Of a stretch of DNA of 64,000 bases, positions 32,998 to 42,217 are shown in pieces. A program made the translations under genes and the position numbers. The notes below the pieces were generated by a model, which searched no databases, was not told where the DNA came from, and saw only the letters and a list, made by a program, of their open reading frames with translations. How positions within the stretch are numbered: position 1 is the stretch's first letter; every line of letters begins with the position of its first letter. Source of the DNA: Streptomyces sp. TLI_235 (GTDB lineage Bacteria > Actinomycetota > Actinomycetes > Streptomycetales > Streptomycetaceae); NCBI GenBank assembly GCA_002300355.1, contig NSGV01000001.1:2976001-3040000 (forward strand), read 5' to 3'.

Positions 32998-33930
32998 CTA
33001 CCAGCGGGCCGCGGCCGGCAGCGGTTCGCCGTACCAGAGCTCGACCAGGTGCCGGGCGATCGAGATCCCGGACGGCGGCAGGATCTCGCCCGCCGCCATG
33101 CCCGCGGCCAGTTCCTCGCGGGAGAACCAGCGGGCCTCGGCGAGTTCCTCGCCGTCCACCGTGATGGCGGTGCCGGCCGGGTCGGCCTTGCCCAGGAAGC
33201 CCAGCATCAGGCTGGACGGGAAGGGCCAGGGCTGGCTCGCCACGTACTCGACGTCGCGGACCCTGACACCGGCCTCCTCCTGGACCTCGCGGGCGACCGC
33301 CTGCTCGATCGACTCGCCGGGCTCGACGAAGCCGGCCAGGGTGGACCAGCGGCCCTCCGGCCAGATCGCCTGGCGGCCGAGCAGGCAGCGGTCCTCCTCG
33401 TCGGTGATCAGCATGATCACCGCAGGGTCGGTGCGCGGGTAGTGCTCGGCGGCGCAGGAGGTGCACCGGCGGACGTGCCCGGCGCCGGCCTTCTCGGTGC
33501 GGTGGCCGCAGCGCGAGCAGAAGCTGTGCAGCCGGTGCCAGTGCTCCAGGGCGACGGCGTGCACCAGCAGTCCGGCGTCCCGGTCGGACAGCGCGGCGCC
33601 GACCTCGCGCAGCCCGGCGGGGCGGGCGTCGCCGTCCAGTCGGCCAGGCAGGCTCTCGCCGGCGATCGCGAAGTAGGAGACGCCGTCCTCGTCGGTGCCG
33701 AGGTAGAACCGGTCACCGCTGTCCGGCGCCTCGAAGGAGGGCAGCAGGACGAGCTCGGTGCCCAGCTCGGTGTCGACCACGAAGGCCTCACCGCCGGCGA
33801 TCGGCAGCACCTTGGTGGTCGGGTGGCTCCAGGCCGCGGCCAGCCACGGCTCGTCGAACCGGTGGTGCGCGGCCCGGTCCACCCCGGCTCGGGCCAGGGC
33901 GAGGTGCCTGGTGTCAGACGCGCTGTTCAA
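32998..33930 (-). CDS. nudC: NAD(+) diphosphatase / NADH pyrophosphatase NudC
   Basis: The 310-aa protein starts at TTG 33930, after GGGGATGGA. The first Met-like alternatives are far inside the fold, so the TTG is accepted with moderate confidence. The zinc ribbon is visible as FCSRCGHRTEKAG and RRCTSCAAEHYPRTDP (two CxxC, near 136-162). The Nudix box LAGFVEPGESIEQAVAREVQEEAG follows in two parts near 200-222. The NudC signature SQPWPFPSSLMLGF, which confers NAD(H) specificity, is near 237. The enzyme hydrolyses NADH to NMNH and AMP and removes NAD caps from RNA. It lies 51 bp after the M20 peptidase gene on the same strand. Confidence 0.93.
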   Translation of the reverse strand: MNSASDTRHLALARAGVDRAAHHRFDEPWLAAAWSHPTTKVLPIAGGEAFVVDTELGTELVLLPSFEAPDSGDRFYLGTDEDGVSYFAIAGESLPGRLDGDARPAGLREVGAALSDRDAGLLVHAVALEHWHRLHSFCSRCGHRTEKAGAGHVRRCTSCAAEHYPRTDPAVIMLITDEEDRCLLGRQAIWPEGRWSTLAGFVEPGESIEQAVAREVQEEAGVRVRDVEYVASQPWPFPSSLMLGFLGKADPAGTAITVDGEELAEARWFSREELAAGMAAGEILPPSGISIARHLVELWYGEPLPAAARW

Positions 33931-33981
33931 CTCGGTCCATCCCCGTTCGAAGTCGCATCTTCCGATTCGTCGTCACCCGGC

Positions 33982-35376
33982 TCACCGCCAGGTCTCGGCG
34001 AGGTCGCCCCACAGGTACGCCGAGGTCTCGACGCCCTTGCGCAGCAGGTCCAGCTCGACCTTCTCGTTGACGGAGTGCCAGCCGTCCGAGGGCACCGAGA
34101 TGCCCAGGAACAGCACCGGCGCCCCGAGCACGTCCTGCAGGTCGGCGGCCGGCCCGGAGCCGCCCTCCCGGGTGAAGAGGATCTTCTGCTCGAAGGCCCG
34201 GCCCATCGCCCGGGTCACCGACTGCAGCGCCGGGTGGTCCAGCGGCGTCAGGCAGGGGCGGGTCGCGCCGGGGAAGACGATCTCGTGCCGGACGCCCTCC
34301 GGCACCTGCTCGGCCACCCAGGAACGGATCGCCTCCTGGATCTTCTCCACCTCCTGTCCGGCGACCAGCCGGAAGGACAGCTTGAGGTGCGCCTCGGCGG
34401 GCACGATGGTCTTGCCGCCGGGGCCGGTGTAGCCGCCCCAGACGCCGTTGACCTCGGCGGTCGGGCGGGCCCAGATCCGCTCCAGGGTGGAGTAGCCGGC
34501 CTCGCCCCGGGTGCCGTACGACTTGGCCACCCGCAGCCACTGCGCCTCGTCGAAGGGCAGCTCGGCGATGAGCGCGCGCTCGCGGTCCGTCAGCTCGACC
34601 ACGCCGTCGTAGAAGCCGGGCACGGCCACCCTGCGGTCGGCGTCGTGCAGGGCGGCGGCCAGCGAGGCGGCGACCTCCGCCGGGTTGGGCACGGCGCCGC
34701 CGAAGGAGCCGGAGTGGATGTCGGTGTCCGGGCCGAAGAAGTCGATCTGGCAGTCCGCCAGGCCGCGCATGCCGGTGCAGACGGTCGGCGTGGACTCGGC
34801 CCACATGCCGGTGTCCGAGATGATCACCACGTCGGCGGCGAGCCGCTCGGCCTCGCGGCGGACCAGGTCGGCGAAGTGCGGCGAGCCGGACTCCTCCTCA
34901 CCCTCGATCAGCAGCTTGAGGTTGACCGCCGGGGCGGTGCGGCCGGTGGCGGCGAGGTGGGCGCGCACCCCGAGGGTGTGGAAGAAGACCTGGCCCTTGT
35001 CGTCCGCGGCGCCGCGGGCGAACAGCCGCCGGCCGACCACGGTCGGGGTGAACGGCTCGGTCTCCCAGCCGTCCTCCTTCGCCGCGGGCTGCACGTCGTG
35101 GTGCCCGTAGACCAGGACGGTCGGCGCGGACGCGTCCCCGGAGGGCCACTCGGCGAACACCGCGGGCAGCCCGTCGGTCTCCCACACCTCGGCCACCGGG
35201 AAGCCCGTGGTGCGCAGCGCCCCGGCCAGCCACTCGGCCGATCGGCGGACGTCGCCGGCCCGTTCCGGGTCGGCGGAGACGGAGGGGATGCTCAGCCAGT
35301 CGGAGAGTTCCCGCAGGAAGGCGGGCTCGTGCTCGTCGATGTAGGAGCGGACGACGCTGTCCGGGGTTTTCGTCAT
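33982..35376 (-). CDS. M20-family metallo-dipeptidase/peptidase
   Basis: The 464-aa protein starts at ATG 35376, seven bases after a TAAAGT -10-like element and without a ribosome binding site. M20 metal ligands are visible: VLVYGHHDVQP near 87 (first His/Asp), ARGAADDKGQVFF near 118, LLIEGEEESGSPHF near 153 (catalytic Glu), VIISDTGMW near 183, and a C-terminal SDGWHSVNEKV near 437 with the last His. The domain order and IHSGSFGGAVPNPA match the dipeptidase branch close to carnosinase. Cytoplasmic; cleaves short peptides, exact specificity unknown. nudC follows by 51 bp. Confidence 0.9.
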   Translation of the reverse strand: MTKTPDSVVRSYIDEHEPAFLRELSDWLSIPSVSADPERAGDVRRSAEWLAGALRTTGFPVAEVWETDGLPAVFAEWPSGDASAPTVLVYGHHDVQPAAKEDGWETEPFTPTVVGRRLFARGAADDKGQVFFHTLGVRAHLAATGRTAPAVNLKLLIEGEEESGSPHFADLVRREAERLAADVVIISDTGMWAESTPTVCTGMRGLADCQIDFFGPDTDIHSGSFGGAVPNPAEVAASLAAALHDADRRVAVPGFYDGVVELTDRERALIAELPFDEAQWLRVAKSYGTRGEAGYSTLERIWARPTAEVNGVWGGYTGPGGKTIVPAEAHLKLSFRLVAGQEVEKIQEAIRSWVAEQVPEGVRHEIVFPGATRPCLTPLDHPALQSVTRAMGRAFEQKILFTREGGSGPAADLQDVLGAPVLFLGISVPSDGWHSVNEKVELDLLRKGVETSAYLWGDLAETWR

Positions 35377-35383
35377 ACGGACG

Positions 35384-35389
35384 ACTTTA
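35384..35389 (-). promoter_or_regulatory. -10 element of a probably leaderless M20 peptidase transcript
   Basis: On the minus strand TAAAGT is followed by seven bases (CGTCCGT) and the ATG at 35376. No Shine-Dalgarno sequence is present. Confidence 0.4.
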
Positions 35390-35442
35390 GTTCGCCCGGA
35401 CGGGTGTGTGCTCCGCCCGACCGCCGCGGGCGCCCGTAACCT

Positions 35443-35480
35443 CGGTCACCTCCCGCGCCGGACGGGGCGGGAGGTGACCG
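35443..35480 (-). terminator. Terminator of the PadR-ABC operon
   Basis: CGGTCACCTCCCGC (35443-35456) pairs with GCGGGAGGTGACCG (35467-35480) around ten bases. It lies 13 bp beyond the stop of the FtsX-type permease gene. Confidence 0.75.
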
Positions 35481-35492
35481 GGGCGGGGGCCG

Positions 35493-38342
35493 TCAGGCCG
35501 CGCGGCGGGCGAGCATCAGCCGGGACCGGGTGAACAGCATCGCCAGCAGGACGGCCAGCATCGGCAGTCCGACCAGGGTGATCGCGAGGTCCGTCCACGG
35601 GAAGGCGATCACCGCCTCGGCGGGCTTGGTCATCCCGTACGAGGAGTCGTACACGGCGGACGCCTCCATCTTGCGCAGCGCGACCGCCGGGACGACGCCG
35701 CAGAGCGTGCCGAGCACCGTGCCCATCGCGGCGATCACACCGCACTGGAAGCCGGACAGCCGGCGCCGGATGCCGCCGGTCGCGCCGACCGCGGCCAGCG
35801 TGGACAGGTCCCGCTGCGAGTCGGCGGCGGCCAGGCCGGTCGCGATGCCGGCCGCGCCGAGGGCGACCAGTCCGGCGAACCCGGTCAGGGCGAGGCCGGT
35901 CAGGGTCTGCTGCGAACGGTAGCCGCGCTCGACCGTGACGCTCGCGCCGTCGTCCAGCTTGGCCACCGCGGCCGAGGCCTTCTGCTCGGCGCCGTCGGAG
36001 GGCGCCGCGGCCGGGCGCCAGACGCTGCCGGCCGGGCGGGTGCTCAGGCCGAGCTTCTTGGCGGTCTGCGGGCTGACCAGCGCCTGGGCGGCGGCCGTCT
36101 CGGGCTTGACGTAGACGGCGTCGACCGTGACGTGGCGCACGGCGGGCTTGCCGGTCGGGGCGGTGTTGAGGACGTCCTCGTTGTTCTGCGTCAGCTCCAC
36201 GGTCATGTCGAGGGTGATCTTCCCGTCCTTGACGAGCTTGGAGTCGAAGACCACCGCCTTGCCCGCGGCGAGCGCCTGCTCGACGGCCGGGTCGTTCACC
36301 CCGAACATGTTGCGCAGCACGGTGGCGTCGCCGGCCGCGACGTAGCCGGCCAGGCTGCCGTAGATCGGGTCCTCGGCGCAGCGCGGGTCCTCGCGGTTGA
36401 TCCGGCGGATCTCGGCCCCGTCCATGGCGACGGTGTCGACGTCCGGGTCCCGGGTGGGGCAGCGGAGCTCCTTGGGGACGGAGACCTCGACCCAGCCGCA
36501 GCCCGTCTGCCGGCAGTTCGTGCCGTACTCGGTGGCCATCGGGTCGGCGCGCGGGCCGAGGTCGGGGACGGCCCGTTCCACGGCGGCCTGGAGTGCCGAC
36601 AGGTCGTTCGGCCGGAACTGCGGTCCCTGATCCGCCGCCAGCCGGACGGAGCCGGCAGGCAGTTCGGCCCGGTACTGCTGCCGCTGCTCCAGGTCGGAGC
36701 TGGCGGTGTAGATGCCGACCGCGACGGAGCCGGCGACCGCGGCCATCACGGCGGCGACCGCGGGGGCGGTGCGGCCGCGGTGGCGCACCGCGTCGCGCAG
36801 CGCGAGGCGGGGGCTGAGCGGCAGCTGCCGACCGAGCCGGCCGAACAGGCCGACCAGCATCGGGGTGCAGGCGATCATGCCGAGTTCGGCGAGCGCCGAG
36901 CCGCCGAGCACGCCGAGGGTGCGGCCGGTGTTGCCGGTGAAGCCGCCGAGCAGGGCGAGCGCGGCGCCGCCGGCGACCGTCACCAGGCCGATCACGGCGA
37001 GCCGGCGGCTCGGGGGCCTGACCGAGCCGCGGCCGGTGAGTGCCTCGACGACGTCGGTGCGGGCGGCCTGGAAGGCCGGGACGACCGCCGCCAGCAGGCC
37101 GGTGACCAGGCCGATCAGGGCGATGCAGAGCAGGTCGAGCGGCTGCAGGTCGAGGTGGCCGAAGCGCTGTCCGGCGGCCTCCTCGGCCCACGGGCGGAGC
37201 ACCGCGACGAGGACGGTGGCGAAGACCACGCCGACGACGGCGCCGGCCACGCCGAGCACCAGGCCGCCGCCGAGCACCACGGCCCGGATGTGCGAGCGGT
37301 CGCCGCCGCCGGCCGCGAGCAGGCCGAGCTGGCGGCGCGAGCGCCGGGCGCCGACCGCGAAGGCGGGGCCGGCGAGCAGGACGATCTCCAGCAGCGCCAT
37401 GCCGACGACGGTGCCGACGACGACCAGGGCGACCGAGTCGACACCCCCGTAGCCGTGCTGGTCCATGTCGACGTAGTAGGGCACCTGGGCGCGGGGCGGC
37501 GGGTCCATGAGCACGGTGCGGGAGGCCAGCCCGAGGCCGTACTTGTTGAGCTCCAGCACCTTCGGCCAGTCGAGGACGGCGCCCTGCGGCAGCCGCACGA
37601 GCCACTTCTCGCCGCCGAAGCGGTTCTCGTGGTCGTCGCCGCGGTTGGCGGCGCGCAGCGGGGCGACGAGTTCGCCGGGGCGGCCGACGAGGGTGACGGC
37701 ACTCAGCTCTCCGGGGTACTCGGCGACCGCGGTGATGAGGAACGGGGTGCCGTCCAGGCCGTGCAGCACGGTGCGGTCGCCGAGGTGCAGCCCGGACTTG
37801 TCGAGGAAGGCCCGGGTGGCGGCGATCTCGTGCGCGGAGCCGGGGGCCCGGCCCTCGACGACGTTCAGCTTGCCGCGCCAGAGCGGGTCGGTGAGGTCGG
37901 CCTCGGTGGTGTCGACGCCGAGTCGGCCCTCCTTACTGGTGGCCGAGGCGTGTTCGCTCATGGGCACGGGGACCAGCACGGTGCCGGCCGGCAGCAGCTC
38001 CTTGGCGAGCGCCGCGGGTTCCGTCTTCGCGCTGCGGATCTGCTCGGCGGTGGGCTTCTTGCCCTCCTCCGGCGGGGCACCCCAGCCGCCCTCCTCGGTG
38101 TTCGGCGGCTGGAGCACGATCGTGCCGCGGCCGTACGAGGAGAGCAGCCCGTCGGCCGAGCCCATCAGGCGGACGGCCTGCTCGCGGGGCTCCAGTTCGC
38201 CGCTGCGGTAGACCACGTCCGCGCCGGCCACGCCGAGCACCGGCAGGGCGATCATGGCGAGCACCAGGGCGCTGCGGCCCTTGGCCCGCATGGCGTCGCG
38301 ACGGGCTATCCGCAGGGCGGCACGCCAGGAACGGAGGCTCAC
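35493..38342 (-). CDS. FtsX/MacB-type ABC transporter permease
   Basis: GTG 38342 overlaps the ATPase stop by 4 nt (GTGA). The 949-aa protein begins [36 protein letters not shown], typical of this family, with a first membrane helix near 25-45. A long extracytoplasmic domain follows to about residue 295, then helices near 300-325 and pairs to about 430. A second FtsX-like helix set follows near 510-535, a second outer domain, and the last helices near 790-935. This is the duplicated FtsX layout of actinobacterial exporters, which move peptides, lipids or drugs by a mechanotransmission mechanism. The substrate is unknown. Confidence 0.88.
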   Translation of the reverse strand: MSLRSWRAALRIARRDAMRAKGRSALVLAMIALPVLGVAGADVVYRSGELEPREQAVRLMGSADGLLSSYGRGTIVLQPPNTEEGGWGAPPEEGKKPTAEQIRSAKTEPAALAKELLPAGTVLVPVPMSEHASATSKEGRLGVDTTEADLTDPLWRGKLNVVEGRAPGSAHEIAATRAFLDKSGLHLGDRTVLHGLDGTPFLITAVAEYPGELSAVTLVGRPGELVAPLRAANRGDDHENRFGGEKWLVRLPQGAVLDWPKVLELNKYGLGLASRTVLMDPPPRAQVPYYVDMDQHGYGGVDSVALVVVGTVVGMALLEIVLLAGPAFAVGARRSRRQLGLLAAGGGDRSHIRAVVLGGGLVLGVAGAVVGVVFATVLVAVLRPWAEEAAGQRFGHLDLQPLDLLCIALIGLVTGLLAAVVPAFQAARTDVVEALTGRGSVRPPSRRLAVIGLVTVAGGAALALLGGFTGNTGRTLGVLGGSALAELGMIACTPMLVGLFGRLGRQLPLSPRLALRDAVRHRGRTAPAVAAVMAAVAGSVAVGIYTASSDLEQRQQYRAELPAGSVRLAADQGPQFRPNDLSALQAAVERAVPDLGPRADPMATEYGTNCRQTGCGWVEVSVPKELRCPTRDPDVDTVAMDGAEIRRINREDPRCAEDPIYGSLAGYVAAGDATVLRNMFGVNDPAVEQALAAGKAVVFDSKLVKDGKITLDMTVELTQNNEDVLNTAPTGKPAVRHVTVDAVYVKPETAAAQALVSPQTAKKLGLSTRPAGSVWRPAAAPSDGAEQKASAAVAKLDDGASVTVERGYRSQQTLTGLALTGFAGLVALGAAGIATGLAAADSQRDLSTLAAVGATGGIRRRLSGFQCGVIAAMGTVLGTLCGVVPAVALRKMEASAVYDSSYGMTKPAEAVIAFPWTDLAITLVGLPMLAVLLAMLFTRSRLMLARRAA

Positions 38343-39106
38343 TCGCCGGGCCCCTTCATGCTGTTGGTGGCCGCGGTGACCAGCAGGCTGGCCGCGTCGC
38401 GGCTGACGCTCTGGTCGACCAGGCGGCCGTCCCGCAGGAAGACCACCCGGTCCGCCCAGGCGGCGTGCCGGGCCTCGTGGGTGACCATCATGGCGGCGGC
38501 GCCGGCGTCGCAGCGGGCGCGCAGGACGGCCAGGACGGCCTCGCCGGTGGTGGAGTCGAGGGCGCCGGTGGGCTCGTCGGCGAGGACGAGGCGGCGGTCG
38601 CCGATCAGCGCGCGGGCGATGGCGACGCGCTGCTGCTGGCCGCCGGACATGTCGTCGGGGAAGCGGTCGGCGAGCTCGGGGATGCCGAGCTCCTCCAGGG
38701 CGGCGAGCGCCTCGCGGCGGGCGGCGCGGCCGGAGACGCCGTCGAGCTCGCGCGGGAGGGCGATGTTCTCGGCCGCGGTGAGCGCCGGGATCAGGTTGTA
38801 GTCCTGGAAGACGTAGCCGACCGAGCGGCGGCGGACCTGGGCCTGCTGCTTGCGGGACAGCTCGCCGAGCACGTTGCCCTCGACCAGGACCCGGCCGGAG
38901 GTGGGGCTGTCGAGCCCGCCGGCCAGCGTCAGCAGGGTGGACTTGCCGGAGCCGGAGGGGCCCATCACGGCGACCAGCTCGCCGGGGTGGACGACGAGTT
39001 CGACGGCGCGCAGCGCGTGCACCTCGGCGGCGCCGTGGCCGTGCACGCGGCTGACCTGGTCGAGGTGCAGCACGGGCGGCCGCGGTTCGGTGTGAGTGGT
39101 GCTCAT
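38339..39106 (-). CDS. LolD/MacB-type ABC transporter ATPase
   Basis: ATG 39106 lies just after GGGGGA. The 255-aa ATPase has Walker [12 protein letters not shown] near residues 49-59, the Q-loop [21 protein letters not shown] near 100 (in part), signature [16 protein letters not shown] near 156, Walker [15 protein letters not shown] near 176, and switch [10 protein letters not shown] near 209. It pairs with the overlapping permease gene. The PadR gene lies 22 bp upstream, so the order padR-ATPase-permease forms one operon. Confidence 0.94.
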   Translation of the reverse strand: MSTTHTEPRPPVLHLDQVSRVHGHGAAEVHALRAVELVVHPGELVAVMGPSGSGKSTLLTLAGGLDSPTSGRVLVEGNVLGELSRKQQAQVRRRSVGYVFQDYNLIPALTAAENIALPRELDGVSGRAARREALAALEELGIPELADRFPDDMSGGQQQRVAIARALIGDRRLVLADEPTGALDSTTGEAVLAVLRARCDAGAAAMMVTHEARHAAWADRVVFLRDGRLVDQSVSRDAASLLVTAATNSMKGPGE

Positions 39107-39128
39107 GCTTCCCCCTGCTGTGGGTGGG

Positions 39129-39737
39129 TCAGATGCGGGACCGCCGGCGCGGCCGGTCGGTCGGGGCGGCGGTCGGCGCGGACGCCGGGGCGGATGCCGG
39201 GGCGGACCGGGCGGCGTGCTGGGAGAGCCTGCTCTCGCAGTGGTCGAGCCAGCGGATCTCGGCCTCGGTCTGGAAGATCAGCTGCTCCAGGACGAGCAGC
39301 CAGGCGAGGTCGCTCTGCTGCTCGCCGGCGGTGAGCGCCTGGCCCTTCAGCCGGGTGTAGTCCTGCAGCGCCTTCATGCTGTGCCGGCGCTGGGCCTGCA
39401 CCACGGCCTGGACGTCGACACCGGGCACGCCGACGGCCATCGCCAGCTTGATCGCGAGCTCGTCGCGGGGCGGATTGGTCCGGGGCACCGGGGTGTCGAA
39501 CCATTGGCGCAGTTCCGAGCGTCCTGCCTCGGTGACGGCGTAGAAGAGGTGGCCCTCGTCGTCCTCGCCGGCGGACTCCACGAGCCCGTCGCGTTCCAGC
39601 CGCCCCAGCGTGGTGTACACCTGGCCGACGTTCAGCGGCCAGGTGGCGCCGGTGCGGGCCTCGAACTCGGAGCGCAGCTGGTAGCCGTACCGGGGGCCCT
39701 GGTCGAGGAGGGCGAGGAGACCATGACGGATCGACAT
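39129..39737 (-). CDS. PadR-family transcriptional regulator
   Basis: The 202-aa protein starts at ATG 39737. The winged-helix domain runs through MSIRHGLLALLDQGPRYGYQLRSEFE (in part), NVGQVYTTLGRLERDGLV and HLFYAVTEAGRSELRQWF. A C-terminal helical dimerisation region follows (MKALQDYTRLKGQALTAGE; LVLEQLIFQTEAEIRWLD). A disordered Ala/Pro tail ends RPRRRSRI. PadR proteins commonly repress a linked exporter and release it on binding the drug or peptide. The gene is the first of the ABC operon, and a palindrome overlaps its start. Confidence 0.9.
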   Translation of the reverse strand: MSIRHGLLALLDQGPRYGYQLRSEFEARTGATWPLNVGQVYTTLGRLERDGLVESAGEDDEGHLFYAVTEAGRSELRQWFDTPVPRTNPPRDELAIKLAMAVGVPGVDVQAVVQAQRRHSMKALQDYTRLKGQALTAGEQQSDLAWLLVLEQLIFQTEAEIRWLDHCESRLSQHAARSAPASAPASAPTAAPTDRPRRRSRI

Positions 39738-39759
39738 ACCGAGTATGTATACCCGGTAT
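39736..39759. promoter_or_regulatory. Candidate PadR operator overlapping promoter and start codon
   Basis: A 24-bp near-palindrome, ATACCG...CGGTAT with GTAT/TATAC in the centre, matches at 10 of 12 symmetric positions. On the minus strand it contains TATACA and ends at the ATG of padR, so the mRNA is probably leaderless and the site would block initiation. Confidence 0.55.
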
Positions 39760-39802
39760 GCTCCGCAGCCTCAAGCCCCGCCGCCCCGGACCCGGCAGCG
39801 GG

Positions 39803-39808
39803 TACGGT
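39803..39808 (+). promoter_or_regulatory. -10 element of the EEP-family gene
   Basis: TACGGT at 39803-39808 lies seven bases before GTG 39816, with no ribosome binding site, again suggesting a leaderless mRNA. Confidence 0.35.
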
Positions 39809-39815
39809 CGGTGAT

Positions 39816-40787
39816 GTGAGCCAGCTGCGCATCGCCACCTTCAACCTGCTCCACGGTCAGCCGCTCGCCGCGGACGGGGCGCCGCTGCCCTACCCGGCCG
39901 AGCCCGCCGCACCGCTCGGCGACGCGATCGCCGAGCTCGACGCGGACGTCCTCGCCCTCCAGGAGGTCGACCGCCACCAGGAGCGGTCCGGCTTGGTCGA
40001 CCAGGCCGCGGTCGCCGCCAAGGCGATGGGAGCCGCGGACTGGCGGTTCGCCGCCGCCCTGCACGGCCGCCCGGCGCCACTGGCCGGCTGGCTGCACGAC
40101 CCGGCGATGACCTCGCTGCAGGTCTACGGCCCCGCCGAGGTGGACACCGCCACCGGCCTGCCCTCCTACGGCACCGCCCTGCTGACCCGGCTTCCGGTCC
40201 GGCACTGGCGGGCCCGCCGGTTCGCCCCGGCCCCGTTCGGACTGCCGCTGCGGGTGGCCGGCCGGCGCGGCCTGACCCCTGTACCGGACGAGCCGCGGGC
40301 CGCGGTGGCCGCCGTGCTCGAAGGCCGGCACGGCCCGTTCACCGTGGTCGCCGCACACCTGTCGTTCGTGCCCGGCTGGAACGTCGCGCAGCTCGCCGCG
40401 ATCCGCCGCTGGATCGCCGACCTGCCGGGGCCGTACCTGGTGCTCGGCGACTTCAACCTGATCGGCGCCGTCCCGCGGACGGTGCTCGGCGGGGCGGCCG
40501 CCCTCGACCGCAGCACCGCCCGGGAGCGGATCAGGACGGCCCGGGCCGCCCGCCGCACAAGGCTCACCCAGGACGGCGGACGCCGCCGCCGGGTCCGCGA
40601 GCCCCGCCCCCGCCCGCAGGGCTGGTACGACCTGGCCCGCACGCCCACGTACCCCTCGCACAAGCCCGCCGTGCAGTTCGACCACGTCCTGGCCGTCGGA
40701 GTCCCCCGCTCCGCCGTCGGCCCGACCGCCGCCCCGCACACCGCCGTCTCCGACCACCGCCCCCTCATCGTCGAGGTCGACCTGTAG
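39816..40787 (+). CDS. Endonuclease/exonuclease/phosphatase-family protein
   Basis: GTG 39816 (MSQLRIATFNLLHGQP) gives 323 residues. Catalytic marks of the EEP (DNase I-like) fold are RIATFNLLHG near 5 (Asn), DVLALQEVDRH near 47 (metal Glu), VVAAHLSFVPGWN near 181 (His), YLVLGDFNLIG near 208 (Asp/Asn), and AVSDHRPLIVEV near 312 (Asp-His). A basic stretch near residues 250-270 (RRRRVREPRPRP) may contact nucleic acid or acidic lipid. No signal peptide, so cytoplasmic. Substrate could be a nucleic acid or a phosphorylated lipid/sugar; sequence does not decide. Convergent with the SpoIIE-type phosphatase gene. Confidence 0.87.
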   Translation: MSQLRIATFNLLHGQPLAADGAPLPYPAEPAAPLGDAIAELDADVLALQEVDRHQERSGLVDQAAVAAKAMGAADWRFAAALHGRPAPLAGWLHDPAMTSLQVYGPAEVDTATGLPSYGTALLTRLPVRHWRARRFAPAPFGLPLRVAGRRGLTPVPDEPRAAVAAVLEGRHGPFTVVAAHLSFVPGWNVAQLAAIRRWIADLPGPYLVLGDFNLIGAVPRTVLGGAAALDRSTARERIRTARAARRTRLTQDGGRRRRVREPRPRPQGWYDLARTPTYPSHKPAVQFDHVLAVGVPRSAVGPTAAPHTAVSDHRPLIVEVDL

Positions 40788-40823
40788 GGGCGACCACTCG
40801 CCCCCCGAGTGCCGCCCCTGCGC

Positions 40824-42068
40824 CTAGGAAGTCCGCCCGGTGCCCTTGGCGAGCACGGGGCGGCCGCCCTGGACGGGGAGGTGCGGGCCGACCGGCTCGT
40901 ACTGGAGGAGCAGCATCGCCGCGTCGTCGCCGAGCTTGTGGCCGACGTGCCGCACCACGTCCTGGTGCAGGTTGCGCAGCACCTCGACCGGACAGCCGGT
41001 GGCGCAGTGCGGCAGCCGGTCGGTGAGCGGGTAGAAGGCGCCGCCGCCGTCCCGGGCCTCGATCACGCCGTCCGTGTAGAGCAGCACCCGGTCGCCGGGC
41101 CGCAGCGGCAGCCGCTGCACGGGCGGCCGGACGTCCGCCGGGTCGAGCACGCCGAGCGGCGGGACGGGCTCGGCCGGCTCCAGCAGCGCGACCTCTTCGC
41201 CGGCGCGCAGCAGGACGGGCGGGGGGTGCCCGCAGTTGACGACCTCGGCGCCGCCGTCCGAGCGGATGCCGATCAGCACGAGGGTGACGAACTCCTCCTC
41301 GATGCCGGGGTGGTCGTTCTCGTGCAGGGCGCGGTCCAGGCTGACGGCCAGCCAGCCGGCCACCCGGTCCAGCGAGGCCTCCTGGTGGGCGGCCTCGCGG
41401 AAGGCGCCGAGCACCGCGGCGGCGGTCTCCACGGCGGCCAGCCCCTTGCCGCGGACGTCGCCGACGACGGCCCGCACCCCGTGCCGGGTGTTGACCACCT
41501 CGTAGAGGTCGCCGCCGATCGAGACGTGCGCGTGGGCGGCCGCGTAGTGCACCGCGGCGCGGACGCTGCCGACCCGGTCGGGGACGGGCCGCAGCAGCAC
41601 CCGGCGGGCGATCTCGGCCACCAGCTGGGCCTCCGCCAGGGCCAGCTCCTGGCGGAGTCTCAGCGTGGCGGAGACCCAGCCGATGCCGGCGACCAGGGCG
41701 ATCGCGAAGACGGTGGCGCTGTGCACCGACTCGCCGAGGACCTCGTTGTAGGTGGCCATCAGGAAGGCGGCCAGCTCGGTCAGCACCCCGATGAGCAGCG
41801 GGTACCAGGTGCGCCGGCTGACCACGGCGGCCAGTGCCGGGACGGCGGTGAGCGCGGGCTCGACCGTCACCTCGGTGTTGCTGAAGAAGTCCAGGGAGAC
41901 CACCAGCGCCATGCCGATGAACGGCAGCGCCAGTGCGGTTCTCGGCCAGGTGCCCGTCACCGTGCCTGGGTCAGCCCCCGGGGTGGGCCCCGCGAGCCGG
42001 TCTCTGATCCATCCGGTCGCGCTCAACGTCGGTCTCTCCAGCAGAAGGTGGCCGGTGCCAGGGGACAC
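40824..42068 (-). CDS. Membrane-bound SpoIIE-type PP2C serine phosphatase
   Basis: The 414-aa protein starts at GTG 42068; no strong ribosome binding site is visible. Three or four hydrophobic helices lie at about 44-145 (ALALPFIGMALVVSLDFF; ALTAVPALAAVVS; TVFAIALVAGIGWVSATL). A short coiled region (LRLRQELALAEAQLVAEIARRV) leads to the phosphatase domain. Metal-binding motifs are SIGGDLYEV near 195, VVGDVRGKGLAAV near 213, NCGHPPPVLL near 283, and VLLYTDGVIEARDGGGAFY near 345. These enzymes dephosphorylate anti-anti-sigma factors in partner-switching modules. No such gene is adjacent. Confidence 0.88.
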   Translation of the reverse strand: MSPGTGHLLLERPTLSATGWIRDRLAGPTPGADPGTVTGTWPRTALALPFIGMALVVSLDFFSNTEVTVEPALTAVPALAAVVSRRTWYPLLIGVLTELAAFLMATYNEVLGESVHSATVFAIALVAGIGWVSATLRLRQELALAEAQLVAEIARRVLLRPVPDRVGSVRAAVHYAAAHAHVSIGGDLYEVVNTRHGVRAVVGDVRGKGLAAVETAAAVLGAFREAAHQEASLDRVAGWLAVSLDRALHENDHPGIEEEFVTLVLIGIRSDGGAEVVNCGHPPPVLLRAGEEVALLEPAEPVPPLGVLDPADVRPPVQRLPLRPGDRVLLYTDGVIEARDGGGAFYPLTDRLPHCATGCPVEVLRNLHQDVVRHVGHKLGDDAAMLLLQYEPVGPHLPVQGGRPVLAKGTGRTS

Positions 42069-42217
42069 CTGCGGTGATGACGGAGGGTCAGGGGGTTGTG
42101 GCCCCCCATGCGGCCGGAGTACGGGGTTGACCGGTTACCGACCCCACAATAGGCGCGAAAAGTGCACAGTGCACAGATTTCGCACGATCCCGTGACGGCT
42201 TGAATGCTCTGCGTGAC

